This document shows, piece after piece, positions 44,124 through 54,373 of a DNA stretch of 64,000 nt. The stretch lies in assembly GCA_028532985.1 (NCBI GenBank), contig JANCIK010000003.1, positions 1,250,001 through 1,314,000 of the forward strand, written 5' to 3'. Numbering within the stretch: position 1 is the first letter of the stretch; each line of letters opens with the position of its first letter. The translations under genes and the position numbers were made by a program. The DNA is from Stropharia rugosoannulata (lineage: Eukaryota; Basidiomycota; Agaricomycetes; Agaricales; Strophariaceae). The notes under the pieces were generated by a model. It made no database searches. It was not told the DNA's origin and was given only the letters and a program-made list of their open reading frames with translations.

Positions 44124-45561
44124 ATGACATCCATGATAGGGTCATGGTTCGGCCACAAGGGCAGCGCAGATGCGTCAACGGAAGGAACTACCCCACGTCC
44201 CTCAGTCGGCTCACCAGCTGACACCCAGCCACGTCTCTCAGGAGACAAGGCTCCGAAACGAGCATTCCCAACTGCGTTCAGCACCCCGCATGATACTATT
44301 CTTTCAAACTTACACGGAACTCCAGCGAAATCAGATCCACCACCCAGTCGGTCGAGGGCCGCGTCTTTTAGATCTGACCTTCCCGTTTCACCCGATCCAC
44401 CAGAGGGTGGGCCTAATATGCGCGAGAACCCATCCCCTGTTCCCGTCCGCTCGGACCAAAACTCATTGGGTGTTACACCCAGTAATACGCTGCTAACGCC
44501 TGCTGCACACGCGTCATCGAGCGCCGATCTCCTTCTGGACCCCTTCGATGGGATGACACTCGGTGTGCTGCTTTCGCGCGAGGCTGGCAAGGCTAGTGAG
44601 GAGGAGCAGTCCCCCTCACCGTTCAATTTCCCAGGCAACTTTGATACAGGACAGACGGGACCGCGCGGCGTTGGGACAGAGGCTGTCTGGAGCAATCTTT
44701 CCCGCATATTGGACCTGCAGAGCCAGATATCGAAGAAACACCTCGAAATGGAAAACATAGGCGCGGCGAAAGGCAGTGATGCGAAGAAGAAAGTGCATAA
44801 ACTCTCGAACAAAAGTGCATCTGAGGTCCACATCTTTGCTTCTCACTCGACGTCCGCGTTAGGCTTAAGTAGTGACACTCCTGTTGTCCCCGGTTCGAAT
44901 CCTCCTGGGAGGAAGAGGGCAACAAGTGTTATCTCGATGGTGTCATCAGACAATGAAAATGAAAATGAGGAAGACGTCAATGTGCCAAATGAAGAAGCTG
45001 AGAAGACAAGGATGAGGGAAGACGAGTTTGCAAAGCTGGCTACTCAATTTGAAGGAAGAAAGGATGCAATCAACGACATAATGGGCAAAGTAGGTTTCAT
45101 CTGTAACATTGTGATTATAGAGCTCACCTGACTTCAAAAATTAGCTCGACGAACTTTCAAAAGCTTTATCTGAGTTCCACAATATCCCATCGCCCAACAT
45201 CGAATTCTGCAATCCCCGCCAGACAGCTACTTCGCCTCCAAACTCAGGTACTGCGGCAGACCGTGCCAAAGAAGATAACAATCAGGAGAACAGGCCTGCA
45301 TCACAGAATAGACCCCCAATAACGACTCGAGGCTCCCAGGGAACGTCTGGTCAGAGTGTGGTTTCACATGAGTCCCACCCCTCAACGGCAGTAAATGCTG
45401 AGAAAGCGGAGCCTGTCATACTTAAACCAGTTCCGGGAAAAGCTAAGGCTCAGAAGAGCACTATTCCGATTCCGATGGTCTTGATCAACTCCCAGGATCC
45501 ACAGGTCGCTCTCCATGACAGCCCTGCATCGATTGAGGACGTACGGCTTCCTCCGATTTAA
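44124..45561 (+). CDS. Uncharacterised low-complexity coiled-coil protein
   Basis: I do not recognise this protein. Exons 44124-45089 and 45145-45561 give 460 residues. The first 170 residues are rich in Ser, Pro, Thr and Asp and look disordered. A helical segment follows (WSNLSRILDLQSQISKKHLEMENI), then a Lys-rich stretch, a Ser-rich stretch, an acidic stretch (SDNENENEEDVNVPNEEAEK) and a charged coiled coil that spans the intron (DEFAKLATQFEGRKDAIND joined to LDELSKALSEFHNI). The C-terminal part is again disordered. No signal peptide, membrane helix or enzyme motif is seen. An ATG at 44133 is an alternative start. A scaffold role is the most that could be guessed. Confidence 0.7.
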
Positions 45562-46579
45562 ATTGTTGACAGGATCAAACTGGCACGTACATTACCATCT
45601 GACTTATCTTACCGTTGAAATGGCCCCCAAGACGTCAGACTTCCGTTTAAGAGCTTCATTACGGCTACGCATGATCTCGTCGTGGCTACCATAGTCCACA
45701 ACACATAGTGAAGAAACTTCCAACACGCTGTGTTCTCCTTGAAGATAGGAAACGTGTAGACCGCATGATAGCTCCTCAAGCCCACACCTCTCACAGAGTT
45801 GGATGGGCATATCGCAAAGAAATAGGTTGCTTTTCTCACCTGCTCACATTTTCGGAAACATAGGAGTAGAGGAGGGTCTAGACCACCGCGGTGGCTGGAC
45901 TTCTGTTTACAGTTGGGCGCTGCGATTCAATAGAAGGTGGATACCGTGTATTGTACTGCGGTATATCACAACAAATTCAAGGCTGATGAGAATCGAACGA
46001 GTTAATAGACTGTATTGGCCATACTCCACGGCGATGTCTAACTTTTTTTTGACAGGCAGATTACACTATACATGAAAGTGCACACCGGAGTATGTTTGTC
46101 TAATCTCAAAGGACAACTGCATCATTGGAGCTCGCACTGCAGAACGAAAAGATACTCGTTCGTTTTTTGGGCTTTATACTTCCAATAGTTCGAAATCAAC
46201 GCTCAGGGCGCGTCCTTCAATTTTATAGATATCCATGTAAGAGCGTAGATATATATGGGTATAGTTTTTCTTGCTCCCTAATGGTAATCAACTATTTTTG
46301 AGCCAGTGCCATTGCTAGAGAAGATCTGATGTTTATCCCCAGAATCAGTTTTGAGGTATGAATAGTACTGGAGCCAAACACGCGTTTTGCGCGTTGCAAG
46401 GTGGGGGAGGGCTTAAAATTGACTTGACAGGGAGTAAGGACATGAAAAGGCGCCTTGACGTCATCCTTGCCGCTAGTTAGATGCGCGTTGACCATATCGG
46501 GCATTGACAATCACGTTACAGGACGCCCTTATAAGCGCGTCCCAGTTTCCTGCCGCAGCAATAATATCTGCCTTCGCTT
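45562..46579. other. Gene-poor 1-kb stretch with a 12-bp palindrome
   Basis: Minus-strand frames at 45604-45839 (68 and 76 residues) have no recognised domain and no clean splice partners, so they are not called. CCACCGCGGTGG, a perfect 12-bp palindrome, lies at 45883-45894. The right-hand part is the VTA1 promoter. Confidence 0.4.
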
Positions 46580-48266
46580 ATGTCTTCCTCTACTCTCAAT
46601 CTCCCGCCCACACCTCCCGAGCTGAAACCTGTAGCGCCCTATATCCAGCGCGCAGAGGAACTCCAGAATCAGGACAGAATCATCTCCTACTGGTGTTGGT
46701 CGAAACATTTATTATGCGTTGATTAAACGTACTGACTTCTACCGCCGGCCTTCCTTTGCAGGCGCTTACTATGCTGCACAGGTCGGGATCAGCCTGAAAG
46801 CTCGCGACCCTGCCTCTCGCGACTTTCTCTTTACACTTTTAGGAGAGCTCGAGCGCCTAAAGGCGCAAATAGGAGCGAACGATGCTATCGATATCGAATC
46901 CGTCAGCTCGGCATACGTCGAGAACTTTGCTCTGAAAGTCTTTGCAAATGCAGATAACGAGGATAGATCAGGTCATGCAACAAGGTATGAACGATCGTTA
47001 TGCAGTGTCCAATGTCTGATATCTAACTACTATCAAATCAGGTCAACAGCGAAGAAGTTCCTCGCTGCTGCAAACTTCTTGGAGATTCTTAAGACATTCC
47101 CCAAAAGCGAGATAGCTGACTCGGTGAGCAACACCTTTAGCAACACCTTTTATATTTTCTTGCTTTTCTAATTTGTTCTACAGACAGAGGAGAAGATCCG
47201 ATATTCTAAATGGAAGGCAGCCGATATCGCGAAGGCCTTCCGGGAAGGACGCAAACCCTCTCCGGGTCCTCCTGGCTGGGCAGAAGAGCAGGAGCTGATG
47301 CGTCTTCAGCAAGAAGAGCTTGAAAAACAGGCAGCGTCAGAATCTCCCTTCCTGCCAAATGTTCCCTCAAATATATCCCTAACGTCCCCTGCACACGCGA
47401 TGGACAGCTATTCGCCTCACTCATCTTCTCCTCGTTCATCGCACCACTCATCCTCCCCTCCAAAACGTTCTCCCACCTCCTCATCTCCTCCGCGGTTCGA
47501 TCGACCAACCGAGACAGGCAAGCCACAAGGATGGTCTAATTCCATGGATTTATCATCGGACAATTGGAGTACTGCTGCAACGCCTGGCACCGAATTCCCG
47601 TCAGCTCCTCCGTCCAGCGCATACACAATAGGGACGCCAACCCCGAGCACTGCAGGTCACGACTGGCCGCGTAGCTCTCCGCCGCAGTCCGGCGCTCTGA
47701 GTGACAGAATGAACCAAGATACAAGCAATCGGATACGCAGCGGCAGCGGCAGCAGTACCAGTAGTAACACGCGGTCACGTAAGGTATCTACGCCCACGAA
47801 AAGCTCCTTCAAGTCAGCATCGCCCGAGTCCGATTCAGACAAGCGGGTGCACTTCTCGCCATCAACTTCGGGATCGCCTCCGCCTTCACCTTCAAAACAG
47901 CTCCATGGCACACCAAAGGAGTACGCGGGGCCGTCGAGTATATATGCGCCTTCTCAAGCCCCCGTTTCCCCACCTGCCGCAGTATATCCTGCGCAGCCAT
48001 CTATTCCTCCCCCTCCCACCGCTGCCGCTTCGACCCCGTCGCCTCCACGGTCGTACATATATGCCCCACCGGCTTCCAGCTCATCCTCCCGAGCTGTGCG
48101 ATATACAGCGCCCCCTCCGCCACCCCCCGTAGAAGTTGACCTGACTCCGGCGCTCATTTCGAAAATCCAGAGACACTGTAGATTTGCAATCAGTGCGCTG
48201 GATTACGAAGACGGCGAGCAGGCTAGAAAGGAGCTGAGAGCCGCGCTTGCTCTGCTCGGGGAGTAG
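46580..48266 (+). CDS. VTA1: Vta1/LIP5, ESCRT-III ATPase cofactor
   Basis: Exons 46580-46694, 46762-46984, 47042-47123 and 47184-48266 give 500 residues. The N-terminal tandem MIT domain is clear: PPTPPELKPVAPYIQRAEEL, YWCAYYAAQVGISL, then RSTAKKFLAAANFLEILKTF and EEKIRYSKWKAADIAKAFREG. A long Ser/Pro-rich linker (about 280 residues) follows. The C-terminal VSL domain reads LTPALISKIQRHCRFAISAL, then YEDGEQARKELRAALALLG. Vta1 dimerises through VSL, binds Vps4 there and binds ESCRT-III tails through MIT, and it promotes Vps4 activity in multivesicular body sorting. The linker is far longer than in yeast Vta1 (330 residues in total). Confidence 0.93.
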
Positions 48267-48512
48267 AAGGCAGTGTCATGCTTTATCTTGCCCCGCATCC
48301 AGTTGCCTAATCTGCGGTATCCATGCAATGCAGGCGCGTTTCTTGATTTTAGGTCGTAATCTACTTCATCACGTCAGATCCTTAGCTTACCGTGCACTTG
48401 TACCATTTATTCTTTCCCTATTTCGTTGGCTAATTATTATGGCATATATATGGTGTATATCTCAGGAAAACACGAGTACATTACAAAGAAAAGGAGGTAA
48501 AACATACTAATA

Positions 48513-51072
48513 CTAGGGCATCGGATGAACAGTATCCGTCTTAGCCGCGAGTTGTTCAAGTTCCCGTATTTTATCCTTAACGGAGCCTACGCGCGGAGCA
48601 GTCGGTGAAGACAGATTTACTTGACCCGTGGGCCTTCCCGTCGAAAGATAAGATGAGGGGTCTTCGAGGGAGGAGGACTCTATCCTAACTTCTGGGATTG
48701 GAGGTGACGGCTTGGGAGGCATCATCGTATCACCTGTGCGCGCCAGATCACCCGCCGGTTTCCAATAAGGCCGCTTGATGCATTCGTTTGGGAGAGCAAC
48801 GCCTGAGATGGGGGTGCGACTTGTTGTCGGTTCGACCAGTGGGAAAGGCGAACCAAAACTGTTACTGTTTGTACCGTTCTCGTCTGTAGAGCGTGCAGAT
48901 TTGACGTTGGAAGGTGTTTTCTCCATGTTCGCAGTGTCGGTATGTGTGTGGTAACTGGGCTCTGGTGTCGTTTGGCCGGTCGTCTGCTTTCCGGGTGCCG
49001 TCGACTGAGCAGTTGCTTCTGATTGATAACCTGAGTCTCGATCATAGTTACTGTCCGCCTTTAGATCATTACTTTCCGAGGTATCGTCGGGAGGAACCGA
49101 TGCTTGCACTTGTCGTTCGAGACGTTTCTCCTTGACTCGGGTGGCGAACGTACTTTGGAGATGACCTTCTTGGGATTGGGAGCCAACTGAAGCGGCTTTA
49201 TCTTGCGTCCTCGTTTCATCAAGTGCAACTTTGGCGAGGTTCTCTTGCACCGATGAATAATACAAATCAGCGAATCGTGGGGGACTCTTAATATCAGCAA
49301 GGTCCGCATCTGCAGGAAGCGAGTTGTTCACGTCTTTGTCTTCAAACTCAAGGCTATCTTCAGCGTCATAATCATGTTCAGTATATTCGGATTCCATCGG
49401 AGACGTTAGGTACGATCCGTATGATTCTGACGATACTGATACCGGCATCTGTGTTCCAGTAGGGTGCGTTATAAGTCCCTGGTGCGGAGGATCCAAAGAG
49501 ACGAAGTTGATGATCTCTAGAGGTAAAGACACTTTGACGCTAGTTGGGAGCACCGTCGCAATATTGATAATGACTTGCAGTGTATATGATACTTCTACGA
49601 GACGACCACGAGGGATTGATAATGCGTCTGTCTTCATTTTATCAGTCGGGTCAGCCACTGAGTAAAGCAGGACGAATAAAACGCACTGGTATAGCAATAT
49701 AATGAGAAAATGAGCGCGATTGGCCAGGTATAGCGCCCGACCACCATCCTTTCGCACTAGCATGACCACGAGTTCCCCGAGCGCAAACCTCCAACACAGA
49801 TTGCGCGACTTGCTTGGTCGTAGTAGAAGACTGTAGGACATCAGTAATGGCGCCACTTGTGTCGGCCATGGAAGCGTCGAATTTGTATCCAGTACGAAAT
49901 ACTGTCATGGAACGGATGAGCTGAAGAGTCAAAATTTTCAGAGCCTTGTCACAATCATTGACAATTTTCACTTTGACGAAGCAAAATTGGCCCGCGATCC
50001 AGTGTAGGCGGTGCAATGACGCTGTCATAGTGATAGGTCCATTCCCTCCTATACGCGAAGGGTTAGAAGCCGTTACCTGGATGGGACGTGTCGTAGGCGC
50101 CAGAATCATCCGTGGATCTAAGCGTGGCCACACAATGCAATCTCGATAAAAATGAGCGATCGAATATCCGTCAGAAGACGGATCTTTAATCCTTATCGAC
50201 CTATGAATAAAAATCAATTATTGTGGAGTTCATTAACAGGCCGTGTTCAATATGACAAACACTAGTGCGATGTAGCGGATAGAAACACCAGACTGAAGAG
50301 GAAGAGTTCCTTTAGCCAATCCAGATTCCGACTCAACAGTAAGATGCATAACGAAGGGCAAAGTATACGTTCCTTCCGCAGCTGTAGAAAATCCTTCTTC
50401 GTCTGCCATAGAGGTGAAGATACGGTCCAAACCTAGAGTTACGTCTGCAAGAGGAGCACAACATTGATAGAATATAGAATGGTCTCTTTCAGCCTCCGAA
50501 CTTTCAAAGCCGATAAGTCTCAGTTTCCCCTCAGAGATTAACAGAGTTTCCTGATTTTTCAAAGTTTTTTTGACACGAATTTGAACATGCCCACGCAAAT
50601 GGCCTCCTTGTACACAGACGTTGCTTTGGAGAAAGATATCAAGAGACACGCGAGACCTAGACTTAGCTTGTTCCAATGAGATACTCTGAGCAGTATCTGT
50701 GCGCAATAGAGACCCAAACGGAATCTCTGCCCCAGACTTGAGACGCGAGTTGGCATTCCCGAGTATTTGCCTCAGTTCCAAAGACGCTTGACTGGGAGTG
50801 CTCCCTCTCGCGAGGAGGCTCGGGGTTGAAGAATGTATTAATTGTTCTTCCATGCTACTAAGGGAGTGATCTGACAGCAAGTCGTTCGGGTATGCAGTAG
50901 AGGCAGCACCTGAGTTAGGTCCTCCAGAGTAGGTTGTAAGTTGCGGACTAGACAAAGTCGAGCTATGCACTCCGGAGCCAGAAACACTTATGGTCGAGGA
51001 AAGTGACTGCGTAGAGAAATCGATAGCAAGACCTGAGGAGGATGAATCTCGACGCATAGAGGTTGTCGACAT
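48513..51072 (-). CDS. Alpha-arrestin family protein
   Basis: Exons 51072-50261, 50200-49687 and 49631-48513 give 814 residues from the ATG at 51072. The same frame is open to 51204; the shorter start leaves a normal divergent promoter. A Ser-rich N terminus precedes the arrestin-N region (RSRVSLDIFLQSNVCVQGGHL, GHVQIRVKKTLKNQE, EGTYTLPFVMHL). The arrestin-C region follows (GGNGPITMTASLHRLHWIAG, FCFVKVKIVNDCDKALKIL, SHYIAIPTDALSIPRGRLVE, VSYTLQVIINI). The C-terminal third is disordered and charged, as is usual in arrestins that recruit Rsp5. No clear PPxY motif is visible, so ligase binding may use another route. Likely role: adaptor for ubiquitination and endocytosis of plasma-membrane proteins. 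Confidence 0.8.
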
Positions 51073-51314
51073 GCTGAGATATACCAAGATAGGAGAAAGG
51101 TTGGCGTCAGAGATGGCAGTTTCTCTATGGGTTTTCCGACTGCTTTCAGCCTGGCCCAGGAGTCTGAGGCTTGAGCGGCAAACATGGAAAGATTCCGCTG
51201 TCATACACCGAGCTAATGGGTAAACAAAGGCACTGCCACATCAACCATGTTTCGAGCGGGATCTTTGTCTTTCTTCAAGAGTACACCCTGCATCATACAC
51301 CCACTTTTGCATCT
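51073..51314. promoter_or_regulatory. Divergent promoter, arrestin / POP3
   Basis: 242 bp separate the preferred start codons. The interval shrinks to 110 bp if the arrestin gene starts at 51204. Confidence 0.45.
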
Positions 51315-52376
51315 ATGTCTGATAAGAATGTTCGAACGCTATCTCACCAGTCAAATAGAGTTAATCCTCGCGATACGAAAGATAAGAAGGTAGCATTCAA
51401 GAGCGTTCTTGACAGCCCATTTCGCGTTCAATGGTCTGCATCTGCATCAAGCCACTGCGCGCAAGCTCTAACGTACCTTCAGGCCATCTGTCCCCCTGGC
51501 TTTGCAAAATAACATACTGGAATGTATTATCAATCTGCTTGAGGGTGCCTCGGATTACCATCATCAGCGTTGTACTGCTAACAGAAAACGTAAACGGGCA
51601 TCCAAACGTGCGGAAACGTCATCGCGGAAAAAAACATCCAAAGATCCAAATGATAATGCCCGCAAGTCGGCAGACTCATTGGTTTCTGCTGCGGTACAGG
51701 ATGCTCCTATGGATGTTGACGAGGATACATCACATAGCGGAGGTACTGCAGATGTTGTTGAACCTCCGGTGTTTTTACGCCACTTAACATTTGGTATCAA
51801 CGCCGTCACCAAGCGACTAGAAGCTCAAAGCTCAAGGTGTCATACGAATGTGGTGACTCTCCCCGAAGCACTAATAACGTCATTGAAGCCTTTGAAATAT
51901 ATCTTCGTCTGTCGTGGAGACGTAGAACCCGCCTTACTGATAGAACACCTCCCCCATCTTGTTGCGGCCTATAACTCATCGCGGCCTCCACAGTTTGCCA
52001 AATTAGTTCCTTTACCACGAGGATCCGAATGCGTGTTAGCTCAAATCTTAGGCATCCGGCGAGTGACCGTACTAGGGATTGATGTAAGTGCCTCAGGCTG
52101 CTGTTAGGGGAATTTAAGTTTAAATGTTATCAGACCGATTTCTCAGATGACTCGAAGTTGAAGTCTCTCCTGGAACTTGTCCCTACCCTTACTGCATCCT
52201 GGCTGTCTCAAAGCACTCCCATAGTGCCTCTCATACAGACACACATCAAACTTCTTCGGACGACCGTCCCAAGAGATATGAAGGAAGCTAAAGAAAAACG
52301 CCTTCAAGGTCGGGCAGCAGCAAAACAGAAAAGACAGGAACAGATTCAACAGAACAACAAATCGAAAGCATCGTAA
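51315..52376 (+). CDS. POP3: RNase P/MRP subunit Pop3-like
   Basis: Exons 51315-51433, 51483-52083 and 52134-52376 give 320 residues. The N terminus has the family start VAFKSVLDSPFRVQWPSVPL, then a Lys/Arg-rich insert (RKRKRASKRAETSSRKK) likely to act as a nuclear signal. The L7Ae-like core follows: HLTFGINAVTKRLEAQ, LKYIFVCRGDVEPALLIEHL, PHLVAAYNSSRPPQFAKLVP, ILGIRRVTVLGID. The C terminus is basic and helical (EAKEKRLQGRAAAKQKRQEQ). Pop3 is a protein subunit of the ribonucleases that mature tRNA 5' ends and cut pre-rRNA. Confidence 0.85.
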
Positions 52377-52787
52377 AATTCTGCATACATGTATTGACTT
52401 GAAGCAGAAATCTATCGGTTCTTTGTCAGTTCTACTTAGTAGCCTAATTCGTATTACTTCTCGTAAGAGTAAGTAATTGGAATCCAATCGGAATATGGTC
52501 TCGAATTTGCATTTTACTGAGGACTATTCACGTATTGTTCTATTTTTTCGCAAGAAAAGTGCCGCATCGCCTACCCATAGGTGCCCAAACGGACAGTGCA
52601 CTGAGATCACAAAAAAGGATAAAACGGTCGACGCGCTCCGTCACACCACGAGATACACTGACGTGACCCATCAATGCATGCAAATTGATTCTCGGCCCGG
52701 AATCCCGATCTGTGGCATGCCGCATCATGCAACCTCTATCACCAGTCACTCTTCTACTCAACTCTCACAGTCTACTCTCTTATAAAC
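52377..52787. other. Intergenic stretch, POP3 to DCD1
   Basis: No supported gene. TATAAACATG at 52781-52790 places a TATA-like element directly at the DCD1 start codon, so it is not the working TATA box. Confidence 0.4.
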
Positions 52788-54340
52788 ATGTTCGTGGCGA
52801 TAGTCGGCACCAGGTTCTCCGGAAAGTCCAGCATTGCAGATTATCTTATTTCGTCGAAAGGATTTATGTCGATTAAACTGATTAAATCAAGCCCTGAGGA
52901 GTTTCAACCTCAGGAACCATGGGAGGTAATCCACCGCGCATAATGTTCGCGACATAGAGTTTCGTGAGTTGATAATATGCCTTCATTTTCATTTCTCTTT
53001 AGCAAATCAAACATCCTTCCGGACTGTCCGTGACCATTTCAAGATCGCAGCCTAGTATCTCAGAGAAAGCGGGGTTGAACACGATTTCCAAGCATTTATC
53101 ATTTCTATCTATGAGCCCTTTACCTTCACCTGCACCAACCACGGAGTCACCAACTCTTAACCAGCAAACATTGTGTTTCCACAGTAATAAAGAATTATTA
53201 CAATTTGTCACTGAAAACTGGAGGGAAAACTTCGTCACTACGGATCTGACTACAAGAGAATTGATAGAGCCCTTTGTAAGGCGACCATTCTTCCTGCTGG
53301 TTAGTGCCGATGCTCCTTTACTCGAAAGATATAATCGTTCGAAAAGGTTTCCACTCCTGCGTTGTTGTTCCGTTGTACCACTAATGCTGTCAATATAGTT
53401 TCCTCAACACAACACTAGAAGACTTTGTCTTGGATGACGACTGCACAGTTTTCGGAGCGCGTAATTCATCTTCCTCATTCGTAGGATCTCTGCAAAACTT
53501 GACGGATCTTGTCAACATTCAAATAACCAATTCGTTCGCTTCACTCAAAGAATTACATACCCACCTGGACAAGGTCGATTTCCTACATCCAGAGCATCTC
53601 AGACCGAGTTGGGATGCTTATTTCATGGTGAATCCAGCTCAATTCACTGCGTAGATTGAGTAATAATTTTTAGATATTGGCATCTTTGGCGTCGCGTCGC
53701 TCAAATTGCATGAAAAGACGCGTCGGTGCTATTCTTGTACGCGACAATCGCGTCCTTGCATCTGGGTATGTCTGTATATTTAAATCGCCAAATTAAGACT
53801 GTAGAGAATAAAGAATAATGCAGGTACAATGGCACACCCCGTGGGTTGACTAATTGTAACGAAGGCGGCTGCCCTCATTGCAATGGAAATGTAGAATCAA
53901 GTAGCAATCTTCAAGAATGTCTTTGTCTACATGCAGAAGAGAACGCACTGCTGGAAGCTGGACGAGAGAGAGTTGGCAAAGATTGTGTTCTATACTGTAA
54001 CACGTAAGTCGTACTTTATCTATCTACAAACAATGCCATATGTTTACGTCCTCGTAGATGCCCATGCCTAAAATGTACCGTAAAAATTGTACAGACAGGT
54101 GTGAAAACGGTGGTGTACAACCTCACATACAAAGTGTAAGTTTGTTACATATCAGTGGACCAGGTTTATCAATCATGTTTCTGTCGTAGTGACGACGCAT
54201 CAGCTGCATTGTTCAAGGAGGCAGGCGTTCAGCTTCGGCGATATGACCCAAACAGGAAGTTTCGAGTTTTGCCAGCGGAAGATGAAGGTTTGACGAAGGT
54301 TAAGTTTGAGCCATATGATGACCATGATACCATTGTCTAG
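52788..54340 (+). CDS. DCD1: Deoxycytidylate (dCMP) deaminase
   Basis: Exons 52788-52925, 53003-53346, 53399-53627, 53674-53765, 53824-54003, 54058-54135 and 54190-54340 give 403 residues with all phases consistent. The N-terminal half has the fungal P-loop-like start MFVAIVGTRFSGKSS and a kinase-like fold of unclear function. The deaminase half has SRRSNCMKRRVGAILVRDNRV, SGYNGTPRGLTNC, the zinc and catalytic motif HAEENALLEAG and CPCLKC. TVVYNLTYK and the end match dCMP deaminases. The enzyme makes dUMP, the substrate of thymidylate synthase. It lies near the folate gene at 58601, but the two are separated by TTI1, and a functional link from position alone is not claimed. Confidence 0.93.
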
Positions 54341-54373
54341 AGACAACTATAAGATACAGCATCATACACACGT

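Noticed and set aside
44888..44900. GGTTCGAATCC, a perfect tRNA B-box
   Set aside because: It sits inside the coiled-coil protein's coding exon. The flanking bases do not pair into a T-arm and no acceptor stem can be formed.
45604..45839. Two overlapping minus-strand frames (68 and 76 residues)
   Set aside because: Contains a short Cys motif (CERCG) but no complete domain. No consistent upstream exon could be built.
52781..52790. TATAAA as the TATA box of DCD1
   Set aside because: It touches the start codon, which would leave no 5' leader, so it is coincidental.
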